NCBI GenBank assembly: GCA_945882215.1
Contig: CAMCWM010000021.1
Span: 1 to 42,579, forward strand
Origin: Akkermansia muciniphila
GTDB lineage: Bacteria > Verrucomicrobiota > Verrucomicrobiia > Verrucomicrobiales > Verrucomicrobiaceae
Direction: 5' to 3'
DNA length: 42,579 nt
Within the stretch, counting starts at the first letter, position 1. Every line of letters starts with the position of its first letter. Of the stretch, positions 8,796-17,925 are shown piece by piece. Both the position numbers and the translations under genes were made by a program. Below the pieces are notes generated by a model, which ran no database searches, was not told the DNA's origin, and worked only from the letters and a program-made list of their open reading frames with translations.

Positions 8796-9422
8796 TCATG
8801 TGCTGGCTGGAGAGGCGGGCGCCTTCGCCTCAGCCTGGTCGATGTCTTCAAACGACCTCCGCACCGTTTCTATTTGCTGCCGGTAGTGCTCGGCGTCGCC
8901 GTAGTCGAAAAAGTGGCGGTAGCGGCTGTGCATGGACTTCATGCGCAGGGCATGCTTGATGGGACACCAGTACTGTTCGGTTCGGGCGGCTATCTCGGTA
9001 GCGCAGGCGATCACGCCGTTGGCATAGCCACAGTACTCGCAGTTGAACTTTTCCGCCCAGTTCAGGTAGGCCAGATGCCGCCGGTCCAGCCGGATGTAGT
9101 CGCCGCGTTTCACCTTGGGGATGCCGTAGATCGGGAAGCAGACGGCCTGATAGATCGTCATGAACAGATCCATGAGCGCAATGGGGATGATGCACGACCA
9201 GATCACCGGCGTGGTGAGCAGGATCATGAAGCGCGAGTCGCGGATGTAGGCGGCGAACTTCTTCACCAGCAGTTTGTGCCGCGCCCGCGCCTCCTCGGTG
9301 AAGCGCACCTTGCCGCGTCGCACCTCGTAGAAGAATTCCACCTCCTTCTTTTGCAGTTCACGCAGGATGTCCTTCTCCAGCAGGTGCATTTTTTCCAGCA
9401 TTGAGTCGAGGGAGTCGTTCAT
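8796..9422 (-). CDS. Conserved hypothetical membrane protein with CxxC zinc-ribbon-like motif
   Basis: This 208-aa protein begins with a charged helical part (1-65), followed by a hydrophobic stretch (about 66-100, RFMILLTTPVIWSCIIPIALMD) that forms one or two membrane helices. A cytosolic domain then carries CEYCGYANG and, about 25 residues later, YWCPIKH, a likely metal-binding Cys set. A Gln/Glu-rich helical tail closes the protein. The family is not recognised. It is the first gene of a three-gene minus-strand cluster and is divergent from the protease lipoprotein gene at 9583. Confidence 0.75.
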   Translation of the reverse strand: MNDSLDSMLEKMHLLEKDILRELQKKEVEFFYEVRRGKVRFTEEARARHKLLVKKFAAYIRDSRFMILLTTPVIWSCIIPIALMDLFMTIYQAVCFPIYGIPKVKRGDYIRLDRRHLAYLNWAEKFNCEYCGYANGVIACATEIAARTEQYWCPIKHALRMKSMHSRYRHFFDYGDAEHYRQQIETVRRSFEDIDQAEAKAPASPAST

Positions 9423-9582
9423 GAGCGTGAAATCATTTCTATTTTGAGTCTGATGCCCACAACGATGCCTGGCGATGACAAAAGCAGGCGCAGGGTGGTG
9501 TTTTTAAGCGCAGCATTGTCCGGGAATGTTGCAGACGGGGCACGCGGGAAGGTTTACAAGAATCGTCAACCAGACAGCACAC

Positions 9583-10461
9583 ATGAAATCTTCCGGCTCT
9601 TCAAGCATCAGGACCGCTGGTCCCCGAACATCACCGACAAATCTTTGGCTGATGATGGCAGCCGTTCTGCTGTCCGGCTGCGCCGGGCACATGAATGTGA
9701 GTGAGAAGATGATGTGGTCCACCTATCCGCTGGCCACGCAGAAAGGGGAGGCGACAGGATTTGTCATCAACTTGCGCGATGCACGGGTGCCCGGTGGCAT
9801 GCTGCCGGTCGTCTTCACCTCGGTGCATGTGCTCGACACCGTCGGTCGTGGGCCGTTGATCATCGGCATCCGAAAGTTGGATGAGAATGGCGAGGCGCAG
9901 GTTTCCCTCCTCGCCTTCAATCCGACCGGGGCGCAGGGCAGGGAGCGCTTTTACGTGCGCCATCCGCAGCATGATCTCGCGGCTTTCGCACTGCGTCTGC
10001 CTGAGGAAATCGCCGAACGCGCCAAGATGGCGTCTTTTCTGGATGAGCGAATGCTTGCGCGCGACGGCAGGCACCTGCGCTCCGGAGTGGAGGTTTCCTT
10101 CCTGGGCTATCCTGAGGTGCTGCCCGGCACGGAGGGCGCGTTTCCGGTGTTGCGCAGCGGCAGGGTGGCCTCCTATCCGGTGGGGACGTCACAGGCGCAT
10201 GGGCGGTTTCTCATCAATTCCGATGTTTATCCCGGTGACAGCGGCGCGCCGGTGTTCATCGCAGGGCGTGGCAGTCGTCCCGAACTGGTGGGCATGATCA
10301 TCCAGCGCATCGGTCCTAAAGCGCAAACCTTCTCGCACCTTGCCGTCGCAGTCGATGCGGATGCGATCCGTGAAACGCTGGAGCTGCTGGCGGCCAGAGA
10401 AAGGCGGCTGGCAAGTGTGGTGGAAGCAGAGCCAGCCCGGCCAGCGCACAAGGATCGTTGA
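9583..10461 (+). CDS. Trypsin-like serine protease lipoprotein
   Basis: This 292-aa protein has a lipoprotein signal ending in LLSGC (Cys about residue 33). The remainder reads as a trypsin-fold peptidase: HVLD follows TS (His about 82), HDLAAF gives the Asp (about 129), and PGDSGAPVF gives the nucleophile Ser (about 220). The usual TAAH is TSVH here, but the triad residues are present. The protein is expected to sit on the periplasmic face of a membrane. A distant likeness to HtrA-like or bacterial trypsin-like proteases is possible; no PDZ domain is visible. The start at 9583 gives the proper signal peptide. Confidence 0.8.
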   Translation: MKSSGSSSIRTAGPRTSPTNLWLMMAAVLLSGCAGHMNVSEKMMWSTYPLATQKGEATGFVINLRDARVPGGMLPVVFTSVHVLDTVGRGPLIIGIRKLDENGEAQVSLLAFNPTGAQGRERFYVRHPQHDLAAFALRLPEEIAERAKMASFLDERMLARDGRHLRSGVEVSFLGYPEVLPGTEGAFPVLRSGRVASYPVGTSQAHGRFLINSDVYPGDSGAPVFIAGRGSRPELVGMIIQRIGPKAQTFSHLAVAVDADAIRETLELLAARERRLASVVEAEPARPAHKDR

Positions 10462-10634
10462 GGAATCGTTGGGCACAGGCACAAGGCTGCCTTTGCTCAG
10501 AAGTCGCTCATGGGCGGCCAATCCAAGGTGACAAGCCCTCCTCTCCCACGCGTATCATTTCAAGCGCAATGAAGTCCAGTGTTGCCGGGCTCTGCATGCC
10601 CCGCATATACTCCCAATCCTCACCAGGAGGAACC

Positions 10635-11753
10635 ATGAATACCCTCGAAGTTCCCCAACCGACGCTAACACCAAGTTTTCCCTCCGTCTCCGAATGGAAG
10701 GCCATCGTCGCCGAGTTTCAAAAACCCTCGCTCAACCGTGCCATCTGGCAGCTTGTGAACACCCTCGTTCCTTATGCCGCGCTTTGGTATGCCATCTACC
10801 TCGCGTTCAGCGTCTCGTGGTGGCTGGTCATCGGGCTGGCCGTGCTCGCGGGCGCGCTCCTGGTGCGCGTGTTCATCATCTTCCACGACTGCGGACACGG
10901 GTCGTTTTTCAAATCACGCCTGGCCAATGACATCACTGGTTTCATCACCGGCATGCTGACTTTCACCCCCTACTACCAGTGGCGCTGGGAGCATTCGCTG
11001 CACCACGCCACCACGGGCGACCTCGACCGTCGTGGCATCGGCGATGTGTGGACCATGACGGTGCAGGAGTATCTCGAATCCTCGCGTTGGAAGCGCTTCG
11101 CCTACAAGCTGGCGCGCAATCCCATCGTGCTGTTCCTCATCGCGCCCTTTGTCCTCTTTGTCCTGCTGCAGCGCATCCCCAACAAGCGCGGCGACAGCCG
11201 GGAAAAGTGGTCGGTGTGGTACATGAACCTAGCGCTTCTCGGCATGATCCTCGCTTTCTCGTGGGTCTTCGGGGCGGTTCACTATCTCATCGTTCAAGCC
11301 ATCATCACAGGGGTGGCCGGGGTCTTGGGGGTGTGGTTGTTCTACATCCAGCACCAGTTTGAAGACGCCTACTGGGAGCATCATGAAGAGTGGGACTACA
11401 CGGCCGCCGCGCTTCAGGGATCCTCGTTCTACAAGCTCCCGCGTGTGCTCCAATGGTTCTCGGGCAACATCGGCTTCCACCACATCCATCATCTCAGCTC
11501 CCGCATCCCGAACTACCATCTGGAGCGCTGTCACAATTCCCATCCCATCTTTCAGCAGGTCAAGCCCATCACCATCCGCATCAGCCTCAAATCGCTGGCC
11601 TACCGTCTGTGGGATGAGCAGCATAAGAAGCTCGTCGGTTACCGCCGCATGCGTGAGATCCGCCGTGAAAAGGCCGCAAGCGCCGCCGCTGCCGCCAAGA
11701 AGCAGGAATCCGGTGAAGGCACCGGCACGAGCGGGAATGGCACCTCCCATTGA
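10635..11753 (+). CDS. Fatty acid desaturase (membrane di-iron, omega-type)
   Basis: This 372-aa protein has the three histidine boxes of acyl-lipid desaturases: HDCGHGS (about residue 83), HSLHH (about 119) and HIHHL (about 281). Hydrophobic pairs near 45-75 and 195-245 would place the boxes on the cytosolic face. The sequence resembles the delta-12/omega-6 group, which puts double bonds into membrane acyl chains using O2. The start is fixed by AGGAGG just upstream of the ATG. The C-terminus is a basic/Ala-rich tail. Its stop lies 2 bp from the stop of the convergent gene at 11756. The role is probably control of membrane fluidity. Confidence 0.92.
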   Translation: MNTLEVPQPTLTPSFPSVSEWKAIVAEFQKPSLNRAIWQLVNTLVPYAALWYAIYLAFSVSWWLVIGLAVLAGALLVRVFIIFHDCGHGSFFKSRLANDITGFITGMLTFTPYYQWRWEHSLHHATTGDLDRRGIGDVWTMTVQEYLESSRWKRFAYKLARNPIVLFLIAPFVLFVLLQRIPNKRGDSREKWSVWYMNLALLGMILAFSWVFGAVHYLIVQAIITGVAGVLGVWLFYIQHQFEDAYWEHHEEWDYTAAALQGSSFYKLPRVLQWFSGNIGFHHIHHLSSRIPNYHLERCHNSHPIFQQVKPITIRISLKSLAYRLWDEQHKKLVGYRRMREIRREKAASAAAAAKKQESGEGTGTSGNGTSH

Positions 11754-11755
11754 CC

Positions 11756-12325
11756 TCATGCCAGCGGAAACGCCGTCATGCCCGTGGCCTCAATGAGGTC
11801 CGGGTAGCGTTTTTGCAGGTGTTTCCACAGCGCGTTCAAATCGCGGTAATCCTGCAGCCAGCGCAGCAGCAAAAGGTCCATCACCGCGCCCTCCGTCCAG
11901 TCCAAGGTCTGGGTGAAACCCGTCACCAGCGCCACCTCGGTCTCGGCGACGAAGCGTGCCAGCCGTTCTTCATCAATCTGCACCGTGCTGCAGCTCGCGA
12001 CATGCACCACCCATCCGGCAAACTTTCTGCCCATCAGGGTGGCCAGGCTCTCGAGCGAGACCACCACGTGTTTCGCCAGCTCGATCTTCCCGGGATCTCC
12101 GTGGAAGGCCAGCACCAGGATGCCATAGGATTTCTTGCGACAGACGAGGCCCAGATTGTGCCGCAGCTCCGCCTTGGTGTTGCAGGTGAGGTAGATGAAC
12201 TTCGTGCTCGTGGTCCGTGCCGTCAGTTCCAGGATGGGCAGCACGCTCAAACGATGCTCCAGTTCCTCGGTCCACAGGGCTTCGAGGCAGACGATGTTTT
12301 TGAGATAGAGCGGAACACGTGGCAT
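11756..12325 (-). CDS. DUF6642-like protein with possible caspase/CHAT fold
   Basis: This 189-aa protein starts MPRVPLYLKNIVCLEALW. It has a beta strand ending in LVLAFHGDPG (His about 72) and, 35-40 residues later, a strand ending in VHVASCST (Cys about 109), then GFTQTLDWTEGAV. A strand-end His-Gly followed by a strand-end Ser-Cys is the layout of the catalytic dyad in caspase-like (CHAT, C14) peptidases. The overall look recalls DUF6642 proteins, a label given from memory. Activity is inferred from the motif alone. The start at 12325 is preferred over 12445 because the extra 40 residues look non-coding. Confidence 0.6.
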   Translation of the reverse strand: MPRVPLYLKNIVCLEALWTEELEHRLSVLPILELTARTTSTKFIYLTCNTKAELRHNLGLVCRKKSYGILVLAFHGDPGKIELAKHVVVSLESLATLMGRKFAGWVVHVASCSTVQIDEERLARFVAETEVALVTGFTQTLDWTEGAVMDLLLLRWLQDYRDLNALWKHLQKRYPDLIEATGMTAFPLA

Positions 12326-12582
12326 GGCGCACTGGAGAGAACTTGAGGCGCGGACACCGTCTGGCACAAGAGTTGTTTCGTGTTGCCCGGCAAGAACGAG
12401 GGCAGGGGAGAGATTTGGGCTCTCACACCCACCTCCAAGAGCCATCCTCTGCTGAGTTTGCCTTCTGGAAGGGCTTTCAGTCGGAGGGTTTTGGTCGTGA
12501 GACAGGAGATCTATGCCGTCAGGAGTGACTCAACCGCTCAACTTGGCCAACATTGTATCGTTAGGTTGGTTAAATTATTTGT

Positions 12583-12600
12583 TCACAGTTAATTGTGTGA
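12583..12600. promoter_or_regulatory. Possible operator-like dyad in AT-rich stretch
   Basis: TCACAGTTAATTGTGTGA is an imperfect inverted repeat inside the most A/T-rich stretch of this gap (about 12540-12610), reminiscent of a CRP-type site. No gene start is close enough to make the assignment firm. Confidence 0.25.
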
Positions 12601-12639
12601 TTTATCACGCCCAGAACGGAACTCGCAAAGACCGCAAAA

Positions 12640-12780
12640 CTCGACCGCAACTTACCCAGATTCAGCAATGATGAGCGCTCGACACGGGTGGCGAGCTTCC
12701 AGAAAGACCCGAACTACCGCAGCTTCCTGATCAGCCTCAAAGCTGATGGCTACGGCCTGAATCTGACCGCAGCAGACCCG
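12640..12780 (+). pseudogene. Remnant of SNF2-family helicase C-terminal domain
   Basis: This plus-strand frame reads RVASFQKDPNYRSFLISLKA, then DGYGLNLTAAD. It matches the stretch around motif V of SNF2/Swi2 helicases, where family members read FLISLKAGG-x-GLNLTAAD followed by DPWWNP. Here one Gly of the GG pair has become Asp, the DPWWNP block is gone right after AAD, and neither the earlier nor the later helicase motifs are nearby. It is a piece of about 45 codons left from a larger gene, directly upstream of the repeat-bounded AlbA_2 gene. Confidence 0.6.
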
Positions 12781-12834
12781 CGTGAACTGCTGGCTGAGGC
12801 CAAAGGAAGAACCTCAACAGGTAGGCTTGATTTA

Positions 12835-12852
12835 CACACTCAAACGGCACCG
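12835..12852 (+). repeat. 18-bp direct repeat, left copy
   Basis: CACACTCAAACGGCACCG recurs exactly at 14556-14573. The two copies bracket the AlbA_2/ATPase gene at 12912-14540. TTAC precedes the repeat in both places. Confidence 0.85.
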
Positions 12853-12911
12853 CCACCGAAATTCGAATACTGGACTGGAAATTCGAATATTCCTCCATAT
12901 CCAATGCCCAG

Positions 12912-14540
12912 ATGGCAACCATTGAGAAAATTAACGAATCTCAAGCAAATCACGTAATCGCCACCCAAGAGGGTCAATTTGCCGACGTGAAGGCTATTGA
13001 AATCACCCCCGGCAAACTCACGAGAACAATCTCAGCATTCGCAAATAGCGACGGCGGAGAGCTTTACATCGGGATCTCGGAAAGTGAAGACACAGCAAAG
13101 ACTCATTTTTGGCGTGGTTTTCTAGACCCAGAAGCAGCGAACGCTCATTTAAATACGTTTGAGCAATATTTCCCGCTCGGAGTGGACTATCAGTATGAGT
13201 TTTTGCAATGCGATGCGGTGCCTGGACTGGTGCTTCATGTGACAGTGAACAAGACGCAAGGCATCGTTCAGGCTTCGAATGGCACCCCATATATCCGCCG
13301 TGGTGCGCAGAATCTTCCAGTTATGGGAAACGAGGCGCTTAGGCGCTTGGAGTTTTCGAAAGGAGTGGTGTCTTTCGAGTCCTATGTGACTGATGCCCCC
13401 GCCGAGACCGTGATCGCCTCGCCGGTCCTCGCCGCTTTCCTCACCGAGATGGTTCCTACCGCACACGCTGAGCCGTGGTTGCGCAAACAACGACTGCTAC
13501 GAGATGGAAGGCCAACAGTAGCCGGAGTTCTTTTGTTTGCGGAAGAACCGCAAGCGATACTACCCAAGCGATGTGGCATTAAGGTTTACCGTTACAAAAC
13601 GCGAGACGCGGACGGTTTTCGGGATGCCCTGGCGTTCGATCCTAAAACAGTGGAGGGGTGCCTTATTGATCAGATCAAAGAAGCCGTGAGGCTGACAACG
13701 GAGATCACCGAAAGAAGTCCCCAACTTGGAGAAGGCTCGCTTGAGGAATTCAAGTATCCAAACGAAACGCTTCACGAGATCATCACAAACGCTGTCATAC
13801 ATCGCGATTACAGTATCGCTGACGATGTTCATATTCGAATCTTTGACAATCGCATCGAGGTAAAAAGCCCTGGCAGGCTACCGGCGCACATCACCGCGAA
13901 TAATATTCTAAATGAGCGTTTTGCTAGAAATGGAGCCGTGGTTCGACTGCTGAACAAATTCCCAAACGCACCGAATAAGGATGTCGGCGAGGGGCTAAAA
14001 ACAGCCTTCGCGGCAATGTATAACTTTGGCTTGAAGGCGCCTGGCATCACAGAAGAAGAAAATGCCGTCGTCGTCATAATCAATCATGAGCCGCTGGCGT
14101 CTCCAGAGGAAGCCATCATGGAGTATCTTGAGACGCATGACACAATCAAGACCCAAGAGGCTCGGGAGGTGGCTCATGTGCGAGACAACCAACTGGTAAG
14201 CGTCTTTGCCCGGATGGTGAGAAAGAGACTGATTGAGAAGGTGCCGGAGACGCGAACGCGCGGCACAGCATATCGTAAATTAAACCCGCAAACCACAGAA
14301 GGAGACAAGGCGGTTGTTTCCATAAGCAAGCCCGAAGCGCTGGCGTCGATGGGGTATATGGCGGACGCCATAATGAAGTATCTTGAGACGCATGGCACAA
14401 TCAAGAACGCGGACGCTCGGGAGGTGGCTGGTGTGCAACCACACCGAATGCAAGCCGCCTTTCAACTGATGGTGAGAAAGGGGCTGATTGAGAAGGTGCC
14501 GGGGACGCGGACGCGCGGCACCGAGTATAGGAAACTATAG
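12912..14540 (+). CDS. AlbA_2 / HATPase_c_4 protein with duplicated winged helix
   Basis: This 542-aa protein belongs to the COG2865-type group. An AlbA_2 (Schlafen-like) domain lies at about 15-130 (FADVKAIEITPG, then ISAFANSDGGELYIGIS). A GHKL-type ATPase half lies at about 280-350 (ETLHEIITNAVIHRDYS). The C-terminus has two winged-helix units (about 400-455 and 485-542) that are near copies of each other: both contain YLETH, then AREVA, MVRK, LIEKVP, TRTRGT and YRKL. Members are often annotated as transcriptional regulators or defence-associated nucleic-acid-binding proteins. The gene is visibly richer in A/T than its neighbours and is bracketed by an exact 18-bp repeat, suggesting transfer. 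The ATG at 12912 matches the domain start. Confidence 0.85.
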   Translation: MATIEKINESQANHVIATQEGQFADVKAIEITPGKLTRTISAFANSDGGELYIGISESEDTAKTHFWRGFLDPEAANAHLNTFEQYFPLGVDYQYEFLQCDAVPGLVLHVTVNKTQGIVQASNGTPYIRRGAQNLPVMGNEALRRLEFSKGVVSFESYVTDAPAETVIASPVLAAFLTEMVPTAHAEPWLRKQRLLRDGRPTVAGVLLFAEEPQAILPKRCGIKVYRYKTRDADGFRDALAFDPKTVEGCLIDQIKEAVRLTTEITERSPQLGEGSLEEFKYPNETLHEIITNAVIHRDYSIADDVHIRIFDNRIEVKSPGRLPAHITANNILNERFARNGAVVRLLNKFPNAPNKDVGEGLKTAFAAMYNFGLKAPGITEEENAVVVIINHEPLASPEEAIMEYLETHDTIKTQEAREVAHVRDNQLVSVFARMVRKRLIEKVPETRTRGTAYRKLNPQTTEGDKAVVSISKPEALASMGYMADAIMKYLETHGTIKNADAREVAGVQPHRMQAAFQLMVRKGLIEKVPGTRTRGTEYRKL

Positions 14541-14555
14541 CAGCCGCTGAATTAC

Positions 14556-14573
14556 CACACTCAAACGGCACCG
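14556..14573 (+). repeat. 18-bp direct repeat, right copy
   Basis: This is an exact copy of the repeat at 12835-12852, 15 bp after the stop of the AlbA_2 gene. Confidence 0.85.
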
Positions 14574-14658
14574 ACGCCTCACACGTGGACTTTACATTGA
14601 TTGTTTGTAGTTAATAAGAAGTGGTTCGGATCAACTATGGAGCCTTCAAATTGGCTGC

Positions 14659-15732
14659 CTACCCCACCAGTTTTAGCGTCCGCTTCGCCTTAGCACTCTG
14701 GAATGCCGTATCGACGATTTGTTGGCCGATGCGGGAGATGTCGAGGCGGAGTGGCCCGATGAGTGGCGCGCCGGTTTCGAGGTGGTTGATGACGTGCTCG
14801 ACCGGGTTGCGGTTCGGCGCGTGAACGGGATCGACGGGTACTTCGAATCCTTCGGGCCGGGCGCGGGTTTGGACGCGGATGGTTTTCTCGTAGTCGTAGC
14901 AGGAAATCGTGCCGTCGGCGCCTTTGAGGACGAAGCCACATTTCGGCTGCGGCTGGAAGGTCCAGGGATCGGTGAAGGTGCCCCAGCGGGTCTCGCTTTT
15001 GCTCAAACCGAAGCTGTAGCGGATCACGGCCACGGCATGCTCATCGACCTCCAGCCCGGCGGGTTCGTCCCAGACGCCGGTGACTTCGAGCGGGGCCTTG
15101 CCGCCGAGATGCCAGGTGCCCAGCGTGGTGCCGTAGCCCATGTAGTCGAGCAGCGATCCCCCGCCCTGCGCCTTGCTGTAAAACCAGCTCGCGGCCTTGT
15201 CGGCGGCGCTGGGTTCCTTTTCGATCTTGTCGGCACCGTGGTAGAGCGGCCCGCGATTGCCGCCGTGGTGGTGAAACTCGAGCACCTCGCCGATGACGCC
15301 TTCCTGGATCAAGCGATGCGCCGTCTGCTGTCCGGCATCCCAGACCAGCGGCCAGTTCACCGTGAGCAGCTTGTCGTGCGGCTGCATGGCGGCGATCATC
15401 GCATCCGCCTCGGCCAGTGAACCGGCAAAGGGTTTCTCCATGATGATGTGCGTGCCGAACGGGGCGATTTTTTCCACCCACTCACCATGTTTCGAGGCGG
15501 CTGGACAAAGGATGACGATGTCCGGCTTGGTCTGCTCCATGCAGGCACGGTAATCGGTGAACACCTGCTCGTCGCTGAGGCTGAAATTCCGCGTGGCATC
15601 CACCAGGCGCTCCGGCTGCTCGTCACAGATGCCGACGATCTCCGCATTCGGATGCTCAAAGCTCTGCCGCAGCAGGTCGCCCATGTGAAAGTGGTCGAAG
15701 TTGATGCCCGCGATGCGCCATGGTTTGCTCAT
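14659..15732 (-). CDS. Gfo/Idh/MocA family oxidoreductase
   Basis: This 357-aa protein has a Rossmann-type N-terminal half (WRIAGINFDHFHMGDLL, IVGICDE, then CPAASKHGEWVEKIA) with the family's EKPF motif (IIMEKPFAGS). The C-terminal alpha/beta domain includes GGGSLLDYMGYGTTL, where the family's Lys-dyad partner Asp sits. The N-terminal glycine loop is atypical: it reads AGINFDHFHMG rather than GxGxxG. No signal peptide is visible, so it should be cytosolic. Substrates in the family are sugars, inositols or their derivatives. The ATG at 15732 is chosen over 15792 because it begins MSKPWRIAG. The gene is divergent from 15818. Confidence 0.88.
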   Translation of the reverse strand: MSKPWRIAGINFDHFHMGDLLRQSFEHPNAEIVGICDEQPERLVDATRNFSLSDEQVFTDYRACMEQTKPDIVILCPAASKHGEWVEKIAPFGTHIIMEKPFAGSLAEADAMIAAMQPHDKLLTVNWPLVWDAGQQTAHRLIQEGVIGEVLEFHHHGGNRGPLYHGADKIEKEPSAADKAASWFYSKAQGGGSLLDYMGYGTTLGTWHLGGKAPLEVTGVWDEPAGLEVDEHAVAVIRYSFGLSKSETRWGTFTDPWTFQPQPKCGFVLKGADGTISCYDYEKTIRVQTRARPEGFEVPVDPVHAPNRNPVEHVINHLETGAPLIGPLRLDISRIGQQIVDTAFQSAKAKRTLKLVG

Positions 15733-15817
15733 AAGTCGCGCATCGAAGCCGAAGCACCGGAGGATGACAATCGAAATCCCCCCTTGCCACACCCCTGCCG
15801 CAACCTTTCATCCACTC

Positions 15818-16252
15818 ATGGCCGCCAACGAATTCCGCGACACGCCCGGCCGACTGCTGCTCGGCTGGGCGTTGCTGCTGACTTCGCTGGTCATCCTGGC
15901 CTGGCGCATCCACCTCCACCCGGCGGATTACGAGTGGATCGAGTATCCCACCGCGCTCGGTGACACGAACTACTACTCCGCCCTCGGCAAGGATGACCGC
16001 TACGAGCCGAACCTGCGCTTCCCCGGCCAGGAAAAAGGCTTGTACCGCCGCGTGGCCGATCCGCTCGAATTCGATGACGCCACGATGCTCAAGCTCGCAC
16101 TCGATGAGACCGGCAGGCATCTCGTATACCAGCGGGCGGCGGATTCCGGCAACGACAAGGCCCCCGTTTATCTCAAATGCGGCGAGAACCGCTACATGGA
16201 GTTCGGCACGCGAAAGTTTTATCCGCCGTACGAGCCGAAAATTGCGCCTTGA
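15818..16252 (+). CDS. Small membrane-anchored hypothetical protein
   Basis: This 144-aa protein has one N-terminal membrane anchor (about 12-30, LLLGWALLLTSLVILAW) and a soluble, charged C-terminal domain rich in Tyr, Pro and Asp (YRRVADPLEFDD, FYPPYEPK). The anchor is probably uncleaved. The family is not recognised. It lies 89 bp upstream of purH on the same strand. The start at 15818 puts the anchor at the N-terminus. Confidence 0.7.
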   Translation: MAANEFRDTPGRLLLGWALLLTSLVILAWRIHLHPADYEWIEYPTALGDTNYYSALGKDDRYEPNLRFPGQEKGLYRRVADPLEFDDATMLKLALDETGRHLVYQRAADSGNDKAPVYLKCGENRYMEFGTRKFYPPYEPKIAP

Positions 16253-16341
16253 AAGGCCCCCTTTGTGCGCACTGAGAATGCGCTTGGCACCCCCGCAAAT
16301 CTCCCTTTACTCCGCGCCCCGAACCTCCCTCCCTGCCTCTC

Positions 16342-17880
16342 ATGCCCATCGCCCGTGCCCTGCTCTCCGTTTCCGACAAAACCGGCCTTCTCGACTTTGC
16401 CAAAGGCCTCGCGGCGCTCGGGGTGGAGCTGCTTTCCACCGGTGGCACGTCCAAGCACCTCAAGGAAGGCGGCCTCACCGTCACCGACGTCTCAGATCAC
16501 ACCGGCTTCCCCGAAATGTTCGATGGCCGCGTCAAAACCCTGCATCCGAAGGTCCACGGCGGCCTCCTCCAGCGTCGTGACAACGACGAGGACAAGCGCA
16601 ACGCCAAGAAGCACGACATCCCCGTCATCGACCTCGTCGTGGTCAATCTCTACCCATTTGAGCAGACCGTTGCCAAAAAGGACGTCACGCTTGAAGAAGC
16701 CATCGAGAACATCGACATCGGCGGCCCGTCCATGCTGCGTTCGGCGGCCAAAAACCACCGCTGGGTCACCGTCGTCTGCGATCCGGACGACTACGCCTCC
16801 ATTCTGGCCGAGATGAAGGAAAACGCCGGTGACACCACTCTCGGCACCCGCGAACGCCTCGCTTGCAAAGTCTTCCACCGCACCGGCAGCTACGACTCCG
16901 CCATCGCCGCCTACCTGAACAAGGAGCAGACCACGCAGAAGACCTTCAATCTCTCCCTGCCCCTCTACTCCGAGCTGCGCTACGGCGACAACCCGCACCA
17001 GAAGACCTCGCTCTACGGCAACTTCGGCGACTACTTCGTCAAACTGCACGGCAAAGAGCTCAGCTACACGAACGTCCTCGACATCCACGCCGCCGCCGAG
17101 ATCGCGCTGGAGTTCCGCCGTCCCACCGTCGCCATCTTGAAGCACACCAATCCCTGCGGCGTCGGCTGCGCGGATGAAGACCTGCGCGAAGCCTGGCAGA
17201 AAGCCTTCGAGACCGACAAGCAGGCGCCCTTCGGCGGCGTCATCGTTGTGAACCGCAGCATGACGCTCGGCCTCGCGCGCATCATCTCCGAGATCTTCAC
17301 CGATGTCATCATCGCGCCCGACTTTGATGCCGACGCCCGCGCCCTGTTGCAGAAGAAAAAGAACCTGCGCCTCATCCAGATGCTTCCCAGCGTCGCCGAA
17401 GCCCTCGCCGAGCCGATCATTCGCTCCGCTCCTGGTGGCGTGATGGTCATGGACAGCGATTTCCGTGCGCTGGGACTCGACGATCTCGAAACGAAAGTGA
17501 AGACCGTCCGTCCGCCGACCCGCGACGAACTCGAAGCCATGCGCTTCGGCTGGCGCGTGGTTAAGCACGTCAAATCCAACGCCATCGTCTTCGCCACGCA
17601 TGATCGCACCCTCGCCATCGGTGCAGGTCAGATGAGCCGTGTCGATTCCTGCCGCATCGCCATTTGGAAGGCCAAGGAGGCCGGACTCAGCCTCAAAGGC
17701 AGCATCGTCGCCTCCGACGCCATGTTCCCCTTCCCCGACGGCCTCATCGCCGCCGCCGAGGCTGGTGCCACCGCCGCCATCCAGCCAGGCGGCTCCGTGA
17801 AGGACGAAGAAGTCATCGCCGCCGCCAATGGGCACAAGATGGCCATGGTCTTCACCGGCGTGCGCCACTTCCTGCACTAG
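16342..17880 (+). CDS. purH: Bifunctional AICAR transformylase / IMP cyclohydrolase
   Basis: This 512-aa protein carries out the last two steps of de novo IMP synthesis: formylation of AICAR with 10-formyl-THF, then ring closure. The N-terminal MGS-like cyclohydrolase domain (about 1-145) has [11 protein letters not shown] and [16 protein letters not shown]. The AICAR transformylase domain follows, with [10 protein letters not shown], the catalytic Lys-His in LKHTNPCG (about 266) and the closing [10 protein letters not shown]. Length and all motifs are normal. The start is the first ATG, which begins [16 protein letters not shown] as usual. A second, orphan copy of the last codons lies at 18760-18810. 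Confidence 0.98.
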   Translation: MPIARALLSVSDKTGLLDFAKGLAALGVELLSTGGTSKHLKEGGLTVTDVSDHTGFPEMFDGRVKTLHPKVHGGLLQRRDNDEDKRNAKKHDIPVIDLVVVNLYPFEQTVAKKDVTLEEAIENIDIGGPSMLRSAAKNHRWVTVVCDPDDYASILAEMKENAGDTTLGTRERLACKVFHRTGSYDSAIAAYLNKEQTTQKTFNLSLPLYSELRYGDNPHQKTSLYGNFGDYFVKLHGKELSYTNVLDIHAAAEIALEFRRPTVAILKHTNPCGVGCADEDLREAWQKAFETDKQAPFGGVIVVNRSMTLGLARIISEIFTDVIIAPDFDADARALLQKKKNLRLIQMLPSVAEALAEPIIRSAPGGVMVMDSDFRALGLDDLETKVKTVRPPTRDELEAMRFGWRVVKHVKSNAIVFATHDRTLAIGAGQMSRVDSCRIAIWKAKEAGLSLKGSIVASDAMFPFPDGLIAAAEAGATAAIQPGGSVKDEEVIAAANGHKMAMVFTGVRHFLH

Positions 17881-17925
17881 GAGCGGACGCGCCACTGTCA
17901 AAGGCACGGGGACCAAGACTCCCGC

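Noticed and set aside
16492..17916. 474-codon minus-strand frame opposite purH
   Set aside because: It is Gly/Val/Asp-rich shadow sequence; purH is certain on the other strand.
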